Below are positions 7,990 through 15,348 of a stretch of 15,882 nucleotides of DNA, piece after piece; position 1 is the first letter of the stretch; each line of letters opens with the position of its first letter. The notes below the pieces were generated by a model. The model made no database searches and was not told where the DNA came from. It saw nothing but the letters and a program-made list of their open reading frames with translations. Source of the stretch: CAYVCG01 sp964449985. Lineage in GTDB: Bacteria > Bacillota > Clostridia > Lachnospirales > WRAX01. The stretch spans positions 1-15,882 of the forward strand of contig CAYVCG010000048.1 in assembly GCA_964449985.1 (NCBI GenBank), in the 5' to 3' direction. The position numbers were made by a program, and so were the translations under genes.

Positions 7990-8043
7990 TTGAAAAAGAT
8001 TTTTGGTATTTTTTTAGTGAATATGGTGTCTAGAATGATATAA
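7990..8043 (+). pseudogene. Possible remnant of a third lipoprotein start
   Basis: Between the two paralogues, AAAGAGG is followed after eight or nine bases by TTG and the reading MKKIFGIFLVNMVSRMI then stop. The MKK plus hydrophobic stretch looks like the start of a signal peptide of the same kind as in the flanking genes, without a lipobox or body. It may be a decayed copy or chance. Confidence 0.2.
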
Positions 8044-8069
8044 ATGTCTTAAACACGGTGATGACTATA

Positions 8070-8869
8070 ATGAAAAAACCAGTTGCCTTATTTTTAGTGT
8101 GCTTACTATCGGCTTCTTTAATCAGTTGTAGTGATACAACTCCGCCTGAATCTGACCTGACTTTTTCAACTACCATTATTCCATCTCATAATGATTTAAT
8201 CCCTACTACTAGCTCAATACCTGAAATAATTACCAGTAACAATGACCAAAACTCAAATGCTTCCTCTGATTATTTTGAAACACCGAAATCAGAAGGCGTA
8301 TATACTTATCCAAAATTTTTTTCTTACAGTAGCCATGATTTACCTGAAGAATTGATGTCAGAATGGGATAGCGAGACATTACTCACGGTCGTTTTAGATT
8401 ATCCTGAGTTGCCTGAAATGGTTGCTTCTGCAGGCCGTTTCGGGTCTTTTCGTCAAAAATTTAATGGTATAAACGAATTGCTAAATAGGGAAGATTGTGC
8501 ATCAGTTGTTTTGGAGCGTTATAAAAACTATAAAGTTTTGTATGAATACAAAACTGATGATGACCATATGAAGGTTTTTAAGCTGATTGCTCTTGAAATA
8601 ATGCTTGCACAAAATGAAATTATTTGTACCATTGATGATGATTTTAAGCTAGAAATATTTAATGCTGTGATAGAAAAAATGAAGATATAATTAAAAATGC
8701 AAAAACTTATAATTTTCAGCAATATTACTTATTTGGTCAAACATTAGCGCATGACTATTTGTGGGATGAACTTGATGAATTTAGAGAGGCAAAATCAGAA
8801 AGATCAGATTACACCGTGCAATTTTCTGTTGTTTTACCTGATTTTGAAGTAATAGACATTGAATTCTAA
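8070..8869 (+). pseudogene. Paralogous lipoprotein with a one-base frameshift
   Basis: Second member of the same unrecognised family. ATG 8070 (GGTGATG upstream; an ATG at 8058 is the alternative) starts MKKPVALFLVCLLSASLISC with lipobox LISC and Cys20, then a Ser/Thr/Asn-rich linker. The body shares the family blocks: NGINELLNREDC, ERYKNYKVL, LEIMLAQNEII. The first frame stops at 8688-8690 after EKMKI. The frame two bases along then reads KNAKTYNFQQYYLFGQ and HDYLWDELDEFREAKSERS to TAA at 8867-8869, clearly homologous to the end of the first lipoprotein. One extra A in the A6 run at 8674-8679 would restore EKNEDII, matching DKNEEML in the paralogue. The cause could be a sequencing error, a real recent mutation, or slippage in expression. 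A terminator follows at once. Confidence 0.75.
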
Positions 8870-8894
8870 TTACTGTAACCTACAAAGGAACATT

Positions 8895-8928
8895 AAAAGG
8901 CTGTCAGGCTGCCACTGCAGCCTTTTTT
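8895..8928 (+). terminator. Rho-independent terminator after the lipoprotein pair
   Basis: AAAAGGCTG (8895-8903) pairs perfectly with CAGCCTTTT (8918-8926), followed by further T. A competing inner stem AGGCTG/CAGCCT (8906-8911 with 8918-8923) uses the same 3' arm with a six-base loop. Either fold ends in the T6 tract. It separates the lipoprotein locus from the str cluster. Confidence 0.85.
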
Positions 8929-9045
8929 GTGTAAAAAAGAAAAGAAATGATAGCTAATAAAAGAGTGGAAAACCAGTATTTTGACAGCTTCCAAGATATA
9001 TTTTTCGTTGTGATTTATAATCGATTAGAATCAAAAATTAACATA

Positions 9046-9074
9046 TTGACATTTGGGCTATTAAATGATAAAAT
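9046..9074 (+). promoter_or_regulatory. Strong promoter of the rpsL-rpsG-fusA cluster
   Basis: Consensus TTGACA (9046-9051), 17-base spacer, TAAAAT (9069-9074) with TGA directly before it (extended -10). Start would be near 9081, giving an rpsL leader of about 110 bases. The stretch from 8930 to here holds no gene or repeat I can support. Confidence 0.85.
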
Positions 9075-9095
9075 CTTACGGTGTTTGGTTTAGGG

Positions 9096-9126
9096 TGGGT
9101 TTCCGCTTTTTTTGTCGTGGAATCCA
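9096..9126 (+). promoter_or_regulatory. Hairpin in the rpsL leader
   Basis: TGGG (9096-9099) pairs with TCCA (9123-9126) and TTCCGC (9101-9106) with GTGGAA (9117-9122), allowing G-U pairs, with one bulged T and a U-rich ten-base loop. It lies about 15 bases into the predicted transcript and 64 bases before rpsL. Function unknown; mRNA stability or attenuation is possible. Confidence 0.45.
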
Positions 9127-9190
9127 TTTTGAATAAAAACTTTAAAACACAATGGCAGAAAGTATTAATTTATGCAGGGAGGTGCAATTA

Positions 9191-9610
9191 ATGCCAACAG
9201 TTAACCAGCTTATTAAAAGCGGTAGAACAGACAAGTTTAGAAAGTCAACTTCACCAGCGCTTCAAAAAACGTATAATTCTCTTAAGAAAAAACGTATGGA
9301 TGCGTCTTCACCGCAAAAACGTGGCGTTTGTACTAACGTTAGAACTGAGAAGCCTAAAAAGCCGAATTCAGCTCTTCGTAAAATTGCCAGGGTTCGTCTT
9401 TCCAACGGTATGGAAGTTACGACGTATATTCCAGGCGAAGGCCACAATCTTCAAGAGCACAGCGTTGTTCTTATAAGAGGCGGAAGAGTTCGTGACCTTC
9501 CGGGTGTTCGTTATCACATTTTAAGAGGCGTGCTTGATACCGCAGGTGTTGCAAAAAGAGGCCAGGCTCGTTCTAAATACGGTGCTAAACGCCCAAAGAA
9601 AAAAGCTTAA
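9191..9610 (+). CDS. rpsL: 30S ribosomal protein S12
   Basis: S12 sits at the decoding centre of the small subunit and controls tRNA selection accuracy. The 139-residue product has the family core: MPTVNQLIKSGR at the N-terminus, CTNVRTEKPKKPNSALRK at 47-64 and HSVVLIRGGRVRDLPGVRYH, ending in a basic KRPKKKA tail. Lys residues whose change gives streptomycin resistance (in KPNS and the equivalent RVRDLPG loop region) appear wild type. I chose ATG 9191 because GGGAGGTG lies seven bases upstream and the residues before it (from 9152) are not S12-like. The insertion between the N-terminus and the KPNSALRK motif compared with E. coli is usual in Bacillota. First gene of the str cluster, with its own promoter. 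Confidence 0.98.
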   Translation: MPTVNQLIKSGRTDKFRKSTSPALQKTYNSLKKKRMDASSPQKRGVCTNVRTEKPKKPNSALRKIARVRLSNGMEVTTYIPGEGHNLQEHSVVLIRGGRVRDLPGVRYHILRGVLDTAGVAKRGQARSKYGAKRPKKKA

Positions 9611-9790
9611 ATTTAATTAATTTAATGTTTAAACTTTAAAATGCCTTGTACAAAAAAAATACAATCTACCATTGGGGTTTAAGTTTTTATATCAGCTTTT
9701 CTTTTTTTTAAAAGCAATAAGCACGTATAAAACTTTATCTTTTAATTAAGATTATATATAATTGTTTATTCCGATTTTTTGGAAAAAGCA

Positions 9791-9833
9791 GTACATGGCG
9801 TGAATCATGCCTGTTATCAAACAGGGTGAGTAC
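9791..9833 (+). promoter_or_regulatory. Structured rpsL-rpsG spacer, candidate S7 autoregulatory site
   Basis: GTAC (9791-9794) can pair with GTAC (9830-9833) to close a fold holding two hairpins: GGCGTG/CATGCC around AAT (9797-9811), and CCTGT/ACAGG (9810-9825). The two hairpins share bases 9810-9811, so they partly compete. GGTGAGTAC at 9825-9833 resembles GGTGAATAC of the S7-binding 3' major domain of 16S rRNA (8 of 9). In E. coli S7 represses its own operon by binding this spacer. The rpsG SD lies about 18 bases downstream. Confidence 0.4.
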
Positions 9834-9865
9834 CAATTTAATATTATTTTAAGGAGGGAAGAATC

Positions 9866-10336
9866 GTGCCAAGAAAAGGACATGTAGCAAAAAGAGACGT
9901 ATTGCCGGATCCGTTGTATAATAGCAAGCTTGTTACAAAGCTTATAAATGCGGTAATGCTTGACGGTAAAAAAGGTGTTTCACAAAGCATTGTTTACGGC
10001 GCGTTTGAAAAGGTTGCCGAAAAAAGAGGTACACCTGCGCTGGAATGCTTTGAGGAGGCGCTTAACAACATCATGCCTATGCTTGAGGTTAAAGCAAGAC
10101 GTGTCGGCGGTTCAACTTATCAGGTTCCTATGGAAATAAGACCGGATAGGAGACAAACGCTTGGCCTTCGCTGGTTAGTTCTTTATTCAAGAAAACGCGG
10201 CGAAAGAACAATGGAGGAACGCCTTGCAAATGAAATTTTGGATGCTATTAACTCCAGCGGCGGTGCTGTTAAGAAAAAAGACGAGGTGCATAAGATGGCA
10301 GAAGCCAACAGAGCATTCTCTCATTATAAATGGTAA
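9866..10336 (+). CDS. rpsG: 30S ribosomal protein S7
   Basis: S7 nucleates assembly of the 3' domain of 16S rRNA and lines the E site. The 156-residue length is the standard one. Family blocks are visible throughout: MPRKGHVAKRDVLPDPLYNSKLV at the N-terminus (written here without the first Met being ATG), ALNNIMPMLEVKARRVGGS in the middle, QVPMEIRPDRRQTLGLRWL, and the C-terminal MAEANRAFSHYKW. Translation begins at GTG 9866, set by AAGGAGGG eight bases upstream. A 255-base spacer, long for an rpsL-rpsG pair, precedes it and contains a likely RNA fold. fusA follows after 78 bases. Confidence 0.98.
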   Translation: MPRKGHVAKRDVLPDPLYNSKLVTKLINAVMLDGKKGVSQSIVYGAFEKVAEKRGTPALECFEEALNNIMPMLEVKARRVGGSTYQVPMEIRPDRRQTLGLRWLVLYSRKRGERTMEERLANEILDAINSSGGAVKKKDEVHKMAEANRAFSHYKW

Positions 10337-10414
10337 TTTATTCTACAATGCAAAATGGGATTATGCAGTTAGCTTTTTTGGTTATGTGTATAATCTTATG
10401 AAGGAGGAGTATTT

Positions 10415-12511
10415 GTGTCAAAGAGAGCTTTCCCGCTCGAAAAGACAAGAAATATCGGTATCATGGCTCACATAGACGCCGGTAAAACAACTCTCACTGA
10501 ACGTATCCTGTATTACACCGGTCGTACTTATAAGATCGGTGACACCCATGAAGGCACGGCTGTAATGGACTGGATGGAGCAAGAACAAGAAAGAGGTATA
10601 ACAATAACCTCCGCTGCGACTACTACGCAGTGGAATGATCATAGGATTAACATCATTGACACTCCCGGCCACGTTGACTTCACGGTCGAGGTTGAGCGTT
10701 CTCTTCGCGTTTTGGACGGCGCTGTCGGAGTTTTCTGCGCAAAGGGCGGCGTTGAGCCTCAATCCGAGACGGTTTGGCGCCAAGCGGATAAATATGGTGT
10801 TCCAAGAATCGCCTTCGTTAACAAGATGGATATTATGGGCGCGGACTTTTTCCGTGTCGTCCAAATGATAAAGGATAGATTGGGCAAGCGTCCTATTCCG
10901 TTGAACCTTCCTATTGGTGCTGAGGATATGTTTAAGGGCGTTATAGACCTTATGGATATGAAAGCATATTTATATGTGGATGACAAAGGTCAAAATATAT
11001 CTGTTGAGGAAATACCTGGCGATCTTTTGGAACAGGCAAAACAATACCGTGCGGAAATGATAGAAGCGGCGGTCGAAAATGATGAGGACACAATGGAAAG
11101 ATATCTTTCCGGCGAAGAAATCTCTGTGGACGAGATTAAAGCAGCTTTGAGAAAAGCATGTATTAATAACGAGATTATACCTGTTTTATGTGGTTCTGCT
11201 TATAAAAACAAAGGTGTTCAAAAACTTATTGACGCCGTTGTTGAATTCCTTCCATCCCCTGTTGATATTCCGCCTATCAAAGGCGTGAGTGCTGATACAG
11301 AGGAAGAAATCGTGCGTCATTCATCCGATGAAGAGCCGTTCTCTGCGCTTGCCTTTAAAATCATGAACGACCCGTTCGTTGGTAAGCTTGCATTCTTCAG
11401 GGTGTATTCGGGAACTCTTGAATCCGGTTCTTATGTGTATAACTCCACCAAGGGTAAAAAAGAGCGTATTGGTCGTATTCTGCAAATGCACGCAAACGAC
11501 CGTATTGAAATCGATAAGGTTTATGCAGGCGATATCGCTGCCGCTGTCGGCCTTAAGTTTTCAACAACAGGCGATACGCTTTGCCCGGAGGACAATGCTG
11601 TTATTCTTGAGTCTATGAACTTTCCGGAGCCGGTTATTTCCGTTGCTATCGAACCAAAGACAAAAGCTGGCAGAGATAAGCTTGGCGTTGCTTTGGCGAA
11701 ATTGGCGGAAGAAGATCCGACGTTCAGAACGTATATCGAGCAGGAAACTGGTCAAACGATTATTGCTGGTATGGGTGAGCTTCACCTCGAAATAATCGTA
11801 GACAGATTATTGAGAGAGTTTAAAGTTGAAGCAAATGTAGGTAGACCACAGGTTGCTTACAGAGAATCATTCAAAAAGGCCGTTGAAGTTGACAGCAAAT
11901 ACGCCAAACAATCAGGTGGCCGTGGTCAATACGGTCACTGTAAAGTCAAGTTTGAGCCTATGGATATCAACGATGCTGAAAAACCATTTGAGTTTGTAAA
12001 CAATATCACAGGCGGAACGATTCCTAAGGAATATATCCCTGCTGTTGAAAAAGGTATTTCGGAGGCTATGAACTCCGGCGTACTCGGTGGTTTCCCAGTT
12101 CTTGGCGTTAAAGCAACGCTTTACGATGGTTCCTACCATGAGGTAGACTCATCTGAAATGGCGTTTAAGATTGCCGGTTCTATGGCGTTTAAAGACGCTA
12201 TGAGAAAAGGCGATGCTATACTTTTAGAGCCTATAATGAAGGTTGACGTTACTGTTCCTGAGGATTATATGGGTGATGTTATCGGCGATATAAACAGCCG
12301 CCGCGGCCGTATTGAAGGCATGGAGCCGATGGGTAATGCTACTATTGTCCATTCCTATGTTCCTCTTGCAGAAATGTTTGGTTATGCGACCGATCTTCGT
12401 TCAAAAACGCAAGGTAGAGGTATCTATAGTATGGAAATCCACCATTACGAACAAGTTCCGAAGAATATTCAGGAACAGGTTGTTTCTGGTAGGGCTCAAA
12501 ACAATGATTAA
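10415..12511 (+). CDS. fusA: Elongation factor G
   Basis: EF-G is the GTPase that drives tRNA-mRNA translocation and, with RRF, ribosome recycling. The 698 residues match the family length. The G domain shows AHIDAGKTT at 18-26 (P loop), RGITITSAATT (switch I), DTPGHVDF (G3) and NKMD (G4). The later domains include the domain III motif GMGELHLEI and the domain IV block RGQYGHCKVKFEP. Domain V has GDINSRRGRIEGMEPMGNATIV. The start is GTG 10415 after AAGGAGGAG. It follows rpsG in the conserved str order; a TATAAT at 10389-10394 just upstream has no convincing -35 partner. The next gene, tuf, has its own promoter. Confidence 0.98.
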   Translation: MSKRAFPLEKTRNIGIMAHIDAGKTTLTERILYYTGRTYKIGDTHEGTAVMDWMEQEQERGITITSAATTTQWNDHRINIIDTPGHVDFTVEVERSLRVLDGAVGVFCAKGGVEPQSETVWRQADKYGVPRIAFVNKMDIMGADFFRVVQMIKDRLGKRPIPLNLPIGAEDMFKGVIDLMDMKAYLYVDDKGQNISVEEIPGDLLEQAKQYRAEMIEAAVENDEDTMERYLSGEEISVDEIKAALRKACINNEIIPVLCGSAYKNKGVQKLIDAVVEFLPSPVDIPPIKGVSADTEEEIVRHSSDEEPFSALAFKIMNDPFVGKLAFFRVYSGTLESGSYVYNSTKGKKERIGRILQMHANDRIEIDKVYAGDIAAAVGLKFSTTGDTLCPEDNAVILESMNFPEPVISVAIEPKTKAGRDKLGVALAKLAEEDPTFRTYIEQETGQTIIAGMGELHLEIIVDRLLREFKVEANVGRPQVAYRESFKKAVEVDSKYAKQSGGRGQYGHCKVKFEPMDINDAEKPFEFVNNITGGTIPKEYIPAVEKGISEAMNSGVLGGFPVLGVKATLYDGSYHEVDSSEMAFKIAGSMAFKDAMRKGDAILLEPIMKVDVTVPEDYMGDVIGDINSRRGRIEGMEPMGNATIVHSYVPLAEMFGYATDLRSKTQGRGIYSMEIHHYEQVPKNIQEQVVSGRAQNND

Positions 12512-12535
12512 TTTTACTAAAAATTAAAGTTATGC

Positions 12536-12564
12536 TTGCAAAAGTCCATAACTGTTACTATAAT
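12536..12564 (+). promoter_or_regulatory. Promoter of tuf
   Basis: TTGCAA (12536-12541), 17-base spacer, perfect TATAAT (12559-12564). Start near 12571. The leader contains a small hairpin, GGAGC/GCTCC with loop AAAG (12592-12605), upstream of the tuf SD. It gives EF-Tu an extra transcript beyond read-through from fusA. Confidence 0.8.
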
Positions 12565-12653
12565 GGAATATATTAACGAATTATTTTAAAAGGAGCAAAG
12601 GCTCCCAAACCAAAAGAAATTTAAACCTATATTATAAAGGAGGCAATTTACAA

Positions 12654-13847
12654 ATGGGTAAGGCTAAATTTGAAAGAACTAAACCGCACGTTAACATTGG
12701 AACGATTGGTCACGTTGACCATGGTAAAACAACGCTTACTGCTGCTATCACAAAAACCCTTCATGAAAGATATAACCTTGGCGAGTTCGTTGAGTTTGAC
12801 AAGATTGACAAAGCGCCGGAGGAAAAAGCACGTGGTATCACGATTTCAACTACTCACGTTGAATATGAAACTCCAAACCGCCACTATGCGCACGTTGACT
12901 GCCCAGGCCATGCTGACTATGTTAAAAACATGATCACTGGTGCAGCTCAGATGGACGGCGCTATCTTAGTTGTTGCTGCAACTGACGGCGTTATGGCTCA
13001 AACAGCTGAGCATATCCTTCTTTCTCACCAAGTTGGTGTTCCTAAAATGGTTGTATTTATGAACAAGTGTGACATGGTTGACGACGAAGAAATGCTTGAA
13101 TTGGTTGAAATGGAAATTAGAGAAGCGCTTGACAAAAACCACTTCCCGGGCGACGAAACTCCGATCATCAGAGGTTCTGCTTTCCAAGCATTGCAAGACG
13201 CAAGTGGCAAATGGGGCGATTCTATTATTGAGCTCTTTGAAGCTATTGACTCTTATATTCCAGACCCTCAAAGAGAAACAGACAAACCTTTCCTTATGCC
13301 TATAGAGGACGTTTTCACTATCACAGGTCGTGGAACAGTTGCTACAGGAAGAGTAGAGCGCGGTACGCTTAAAGTTCAAGACGAAGTTGAAATCATCGGT
13401 TTCACTGAAGAAAAACGTAAGGTTGTTGTTACTGGTATCGAAATGTTTAGAAAGCTTCTTGACCAAGCTCAAGCGGGCGACAATATCGGCGCACTCCTTC
13501 GTGGTGTTCAAAGAACAGATATCGAAAGAGGCCAAGTTCTTTCAAAACCAGGCTCTATTACAGGCCACACAAAATTTACTGCTCAAGTATACGTTCTTAC
13601 TAAAGAAGAAGGTGGACGTCATAGCCCGTTCTTCAACAACTACAGACCTCAGTTCTATTTCAGAACAACTGACGTTACTGGCGTTATTTCCCTTCCAGCA
13701 GGTATCGAAATGTGCAAACCTGGTGACAACGTTGAAATGACAATCGAACTTATCACTCCTATCGCTATGGAGCAAGGTCTTACATTCGCTATCCGTGAAG
13801 GCGGAAGAACCGTTGGCGCAGGCAGCGTTGTTAAAATCGTTGAATAA
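12654..13847 (+). CDS. tuf: Elongation factor Tu
   Basis: EF-Tu carries aminoacyl-tRNA to the ribosome as a ternary complex with GTP. The 397 residues include the P loop GHVDHGKTT at 19-27, switch I RGITISTTHVEYET, DCPGHADY (G3) and NKCDMVDD (G4). Domain II shows GRGTVATGRVERG, and domain III ends in GGRTVGAGSVVKIVE. ATG 12654 has AAAGGAGG about ten bases upstream. A 142-base gap from fusA with a good promoter suggests independent high expression. A strong terminator follows the stop. Confidence 0.98.
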   Translation: MGKAKFERTKPHVNIGTIGHVDHGKTTLTAAITKTLHERYNLGEFVEFDKIDKAPEEKARGITISTTHVEYETPNRHYAHVDCPGHADYVKNMITGAAQMDGAILVVAATDGVMAQTAEHILLSHQVGVPKMVVFMNKCDMVDDEEMLELVEMEIREALDKNHFPGDETPIIRGSAFQALQDASGKWGDSIIELFEAIDSYIPDPQRETDKPFLMPIEDVFTITGRGTVATGRVERGTLKVQDEVEIIGFTEEKRKVVVTGIEMFRKLLDQAQAGDNIGALLRGVQRTDIERGQVLSKPGSITGHTKFTAQVYVLTKEEGGRHSPFFNNYRPQFYFRTTDVTGVISLPAGIEMCKPGDNVEMTIELITPIAMEQGLTFAIREGGRTVGAGSVVKIVE

Positions 13848-13864
13848 TTAATAATAAACCTTTT

Positions 13865-13896
13865 AAAGCCATTGGCATTATGCCGATGGCTTTTTT
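13865..13896 (+). terminator. Rho-independent terminator after tuf
   Basis: AGCCATTGGC (13867-13876) pairs with GCCGATGGCT (13882-13891), ten pairs with one G-U, five-base loop ATTAT, then T6. AAA before and TTT after extend the stem. Placed 18 bases after the tuf stop, it ends the str cluster. Confidence 0.95.
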
Positions 13897-13974
13897 AACT
13901 TTAATGTAACCTGTACTCCCGCGGCTGAATAAACTATAAGAAACACACTTTTTTACCAAGAGGGGAGACAGATT

Positions 13975-15246
13975 ATGCCACCACTATTTAGCCAGTATCA
14001 AAATAACGGATTTGGTCAGCAGCAAAATTTCGGATATAACAATAACAGAAATGCTCCAATGCAAAGCATGAGGGGCGCGCCTATAGGCCAAAACCCTTAT
14101 GGAAACCAAGGTTTCATGAATCAATTTCAACAGCGCCAGATGCCTCAAAATTATCAACAAGGTCGCCAAGGTTTTGCAAACCAGAATAACCGCCAAGGCC
14201 AAGCATATGGCAATCAGGGTTTTCAGGGACAGGGTAATCCATTATCGCTACAAAACAGAGTTGGCCTTGCCATGAACCAAGGAGGCTTTAGACCAAAGTT
14301 TAATGAATTTGTTCAAACCAATATGCAGCAAAACCAGCAGCAGAATCAGCAACAAAATCAAAACAACAGGCAATATCAAAATAACATGCAACAGCAATAT
14401 CAAAACAACAGGCAGTTTCAAAATAACATGCAGCCACAATTCCAAAACAACAGACAATTCTTTCAAAACAATATGCAACCGTTTCAAAATAGCATGCATC
14501 CGCAATCCCAAAACAATATGCAGCAGTTCCAAAACATGCCGCAATTCCAAAATAATATGAATCAATCCAATCCTCAAAACTTTGCTAACCAAATGCCGAT
14601 GCAACAAAACAACAACGATCCCCAATCAAGCCAACAGCAGGCATTTGAGGAAATAATGAAAAACAATCCCGGCATTTCTATAAAGCCTTTGTCGGAAGAA
14701 ACATATAAGAATATGCATAGCAATCAGTCACAATTTCAGAATTCTGCCGGCATAGACGGAGAAGCAAACAAGCTGGAAACAGGCCATATCCCTTTGCCGG
14801 AAGCCCAGCCTAACGCCGCTTTAGCCCCAAGACCACCGGAAGCTTCTGCATTTAAAGAAGGATATGCAAAGAAGCTTGAAAATCTCATGCAAAGCGAAAA
14901 GAATTCATCCGTATTTTATAAGCATATGTCTGGTATAACCCAGGATAACGAATTTAAAAGCTTTTTTTCACAACTAAGCGATGAAAATGAAAATTTATCC
15001 AAAAAATATAATGAAATATATTCCAAAAATATTGGATCACCTTACGAGGTAAAAGAGAATCCGTTGAACATAAAATTCAACTTTAGAGATGGCATTATAA
15101 AGGCAATTAGAGAGGAATGCAAGTACGTTAAAGATCTCTCAGAAATCCATAACTACACTAGTGACGAAAAGAGTTTGCGTCATTTTAATTCTGTTCTGTA
15201 TAAAAAAGTTAGCGACATAAACATGATGCAAACAATGCTGTACTAA
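13975..15246 (+). CDS. Gln/Asn-rich prion-like protein with helical, ferritin-like C-terminal region
   Basis: I do not recognise a named gene. The 423-residue product has no signal peptide or membrane helix, so it should be cytoplasmic or deposited in an internal structure. Residues 1-225 are of low complexity: first Gly, Asn, Gln, Phe and Tyr-rich, then from about 115 degenerate seven- to eight-residue units of the type FQNNMQP and YQNNRQ. A short Pro/Ala-rich linker (about 268-290) leads to a helical region, 290-423. That region has KKLENLMQSEKNSSVFYKHM, FFSQLSDENENLSKKYNEIY and RDGIIKAIREECKYVKDLSE, spaced like helices of ferritin-like or rubrerythrin-like bundles. The Glu-x-x-His metal pairs of that fold are mostly missing, so iron binding is doubtful. 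ATG 13975 follows GAGGGGAG. The gene stands alone between two terminators. Aromatic, Gln/Asn-rich tracts of this kind often self-assemble; a coat or condensate role is only an idea. Confidence 0.8.
   Translation: MPPLFSQYQNNGFGQQQNFGYNNNRNAPMQSMRGAPIGQNPYGNQGFMNQFQQRQMPQNYQQGRQGFANQNNRQGQAYGNQGFQGQGNPLSLQNRVGLAMNQGGFRPKFNEFVQTNMQQNQQQNQQQNQNNRQYQNNMQQQYQNNRQFQNNMQPQFQNNRQFFQNNMQPFQNSMHPQSQNNMQQFQNMPQFQNNMNQSNPQNFANQMPMQQNNNDPQSSQQQAFEEIMKNNPGISIKPLSEETYKNMHSNQSQFQNSAGIDGEANKLETGHIPLPEAQPNAALAPRPPEASAFKEGYAKKLENLMQSEKNSSVFYKHMSGITQDNEFKSFFSQLSDENENLSKKYNEIYSKNIGSPYEVKENPLNIKFNFRDGIIKAIREECKYVKDLSEIHNYTSDEKSLRHFNSVLYKKVSDINMMQTMLY
14318..14640 (+). repeat. Degenerate Gln/Asn codon repeat inside the prion-like gene
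   Basis: Imperfect tandem units of about 21-24 bases, built on CAAAAYAACATG, CAAAACAACAGG and CAATTYCAA, encode alternating NNM and NNR blocks such as QYQNNMQQ, QYQNNRQF and FQNNMQPF. Units differ at wobble positions, so the array is not a recent expansion. It encodes protein and is not a CRISPR array: no constant repeat, no unique spacers. Confidence 0.7.
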
Positions 15247-15254
15247 AAAGAAGT

Positions 15255-15283
15255 GTAGAGGCGCTAAGCGCCCCTACTTTTTT
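15255..15283. terminator. Terminator between the convergent genes, probably bidirectional
   Basis: GTAG (15255-15258) and GGCGC (15260-15264) pair with GCGCC (15268-15272) and CTAC (15274-15277), with one A-C mismatch and a three-base loop. T6 follows on the plus strand. On the minus strand the stem is followed by ACTTC and T5, so it could also stop the opposing endolysin transcript. Confidence 0.85.
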
Positions 15284-15348
15284 ATGCCGTTTGTTATTAT
15301 TCTTTTGTAGTTTAAAAATCTTTTGTGGCTTTAGATTGCGCCGCTCTT

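Noticed and set aside
8981..9021. TTGACA at 8981 with TATAAT at 9016 as a promoter
   Set aside because: The spacing is 29 bases, too long for one promoter; neither box has another partner. The pair at 9046-9074 is far better.
10389..10394. TATAAT just before fusA as a promoter
   Set aside because: No acceptable -35 box at 16-18 bases and no TG directly at the extended position; transcription from the rpsL promoter is enough.
12966..13535. Long minus-strand ORF of 189 residues opposite tuf
   Set aside because: Fully inside the conserved EF-Tu gene, which explains the sequence; the translation is Cys/Phe/Asn-rich with no recognisable domain.
14248..14625. Minus-strand 125-residue ORF, rich in Leu, Ile, Val and His, looking like a membrane protein
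   Set aside because: It is the antisense of the Gln/Asn codon repeat (CAA and AAC read backwards as TTG and GTT), with no ribosome binding site; the plus-strand gene has one.
14318..14640. Repeated 20-odd-base units suggesting a CRISPR array
   Set aside because: Units are imperfect, contiguous and in frame; there are no unique spacers, and no cas genes nearby.
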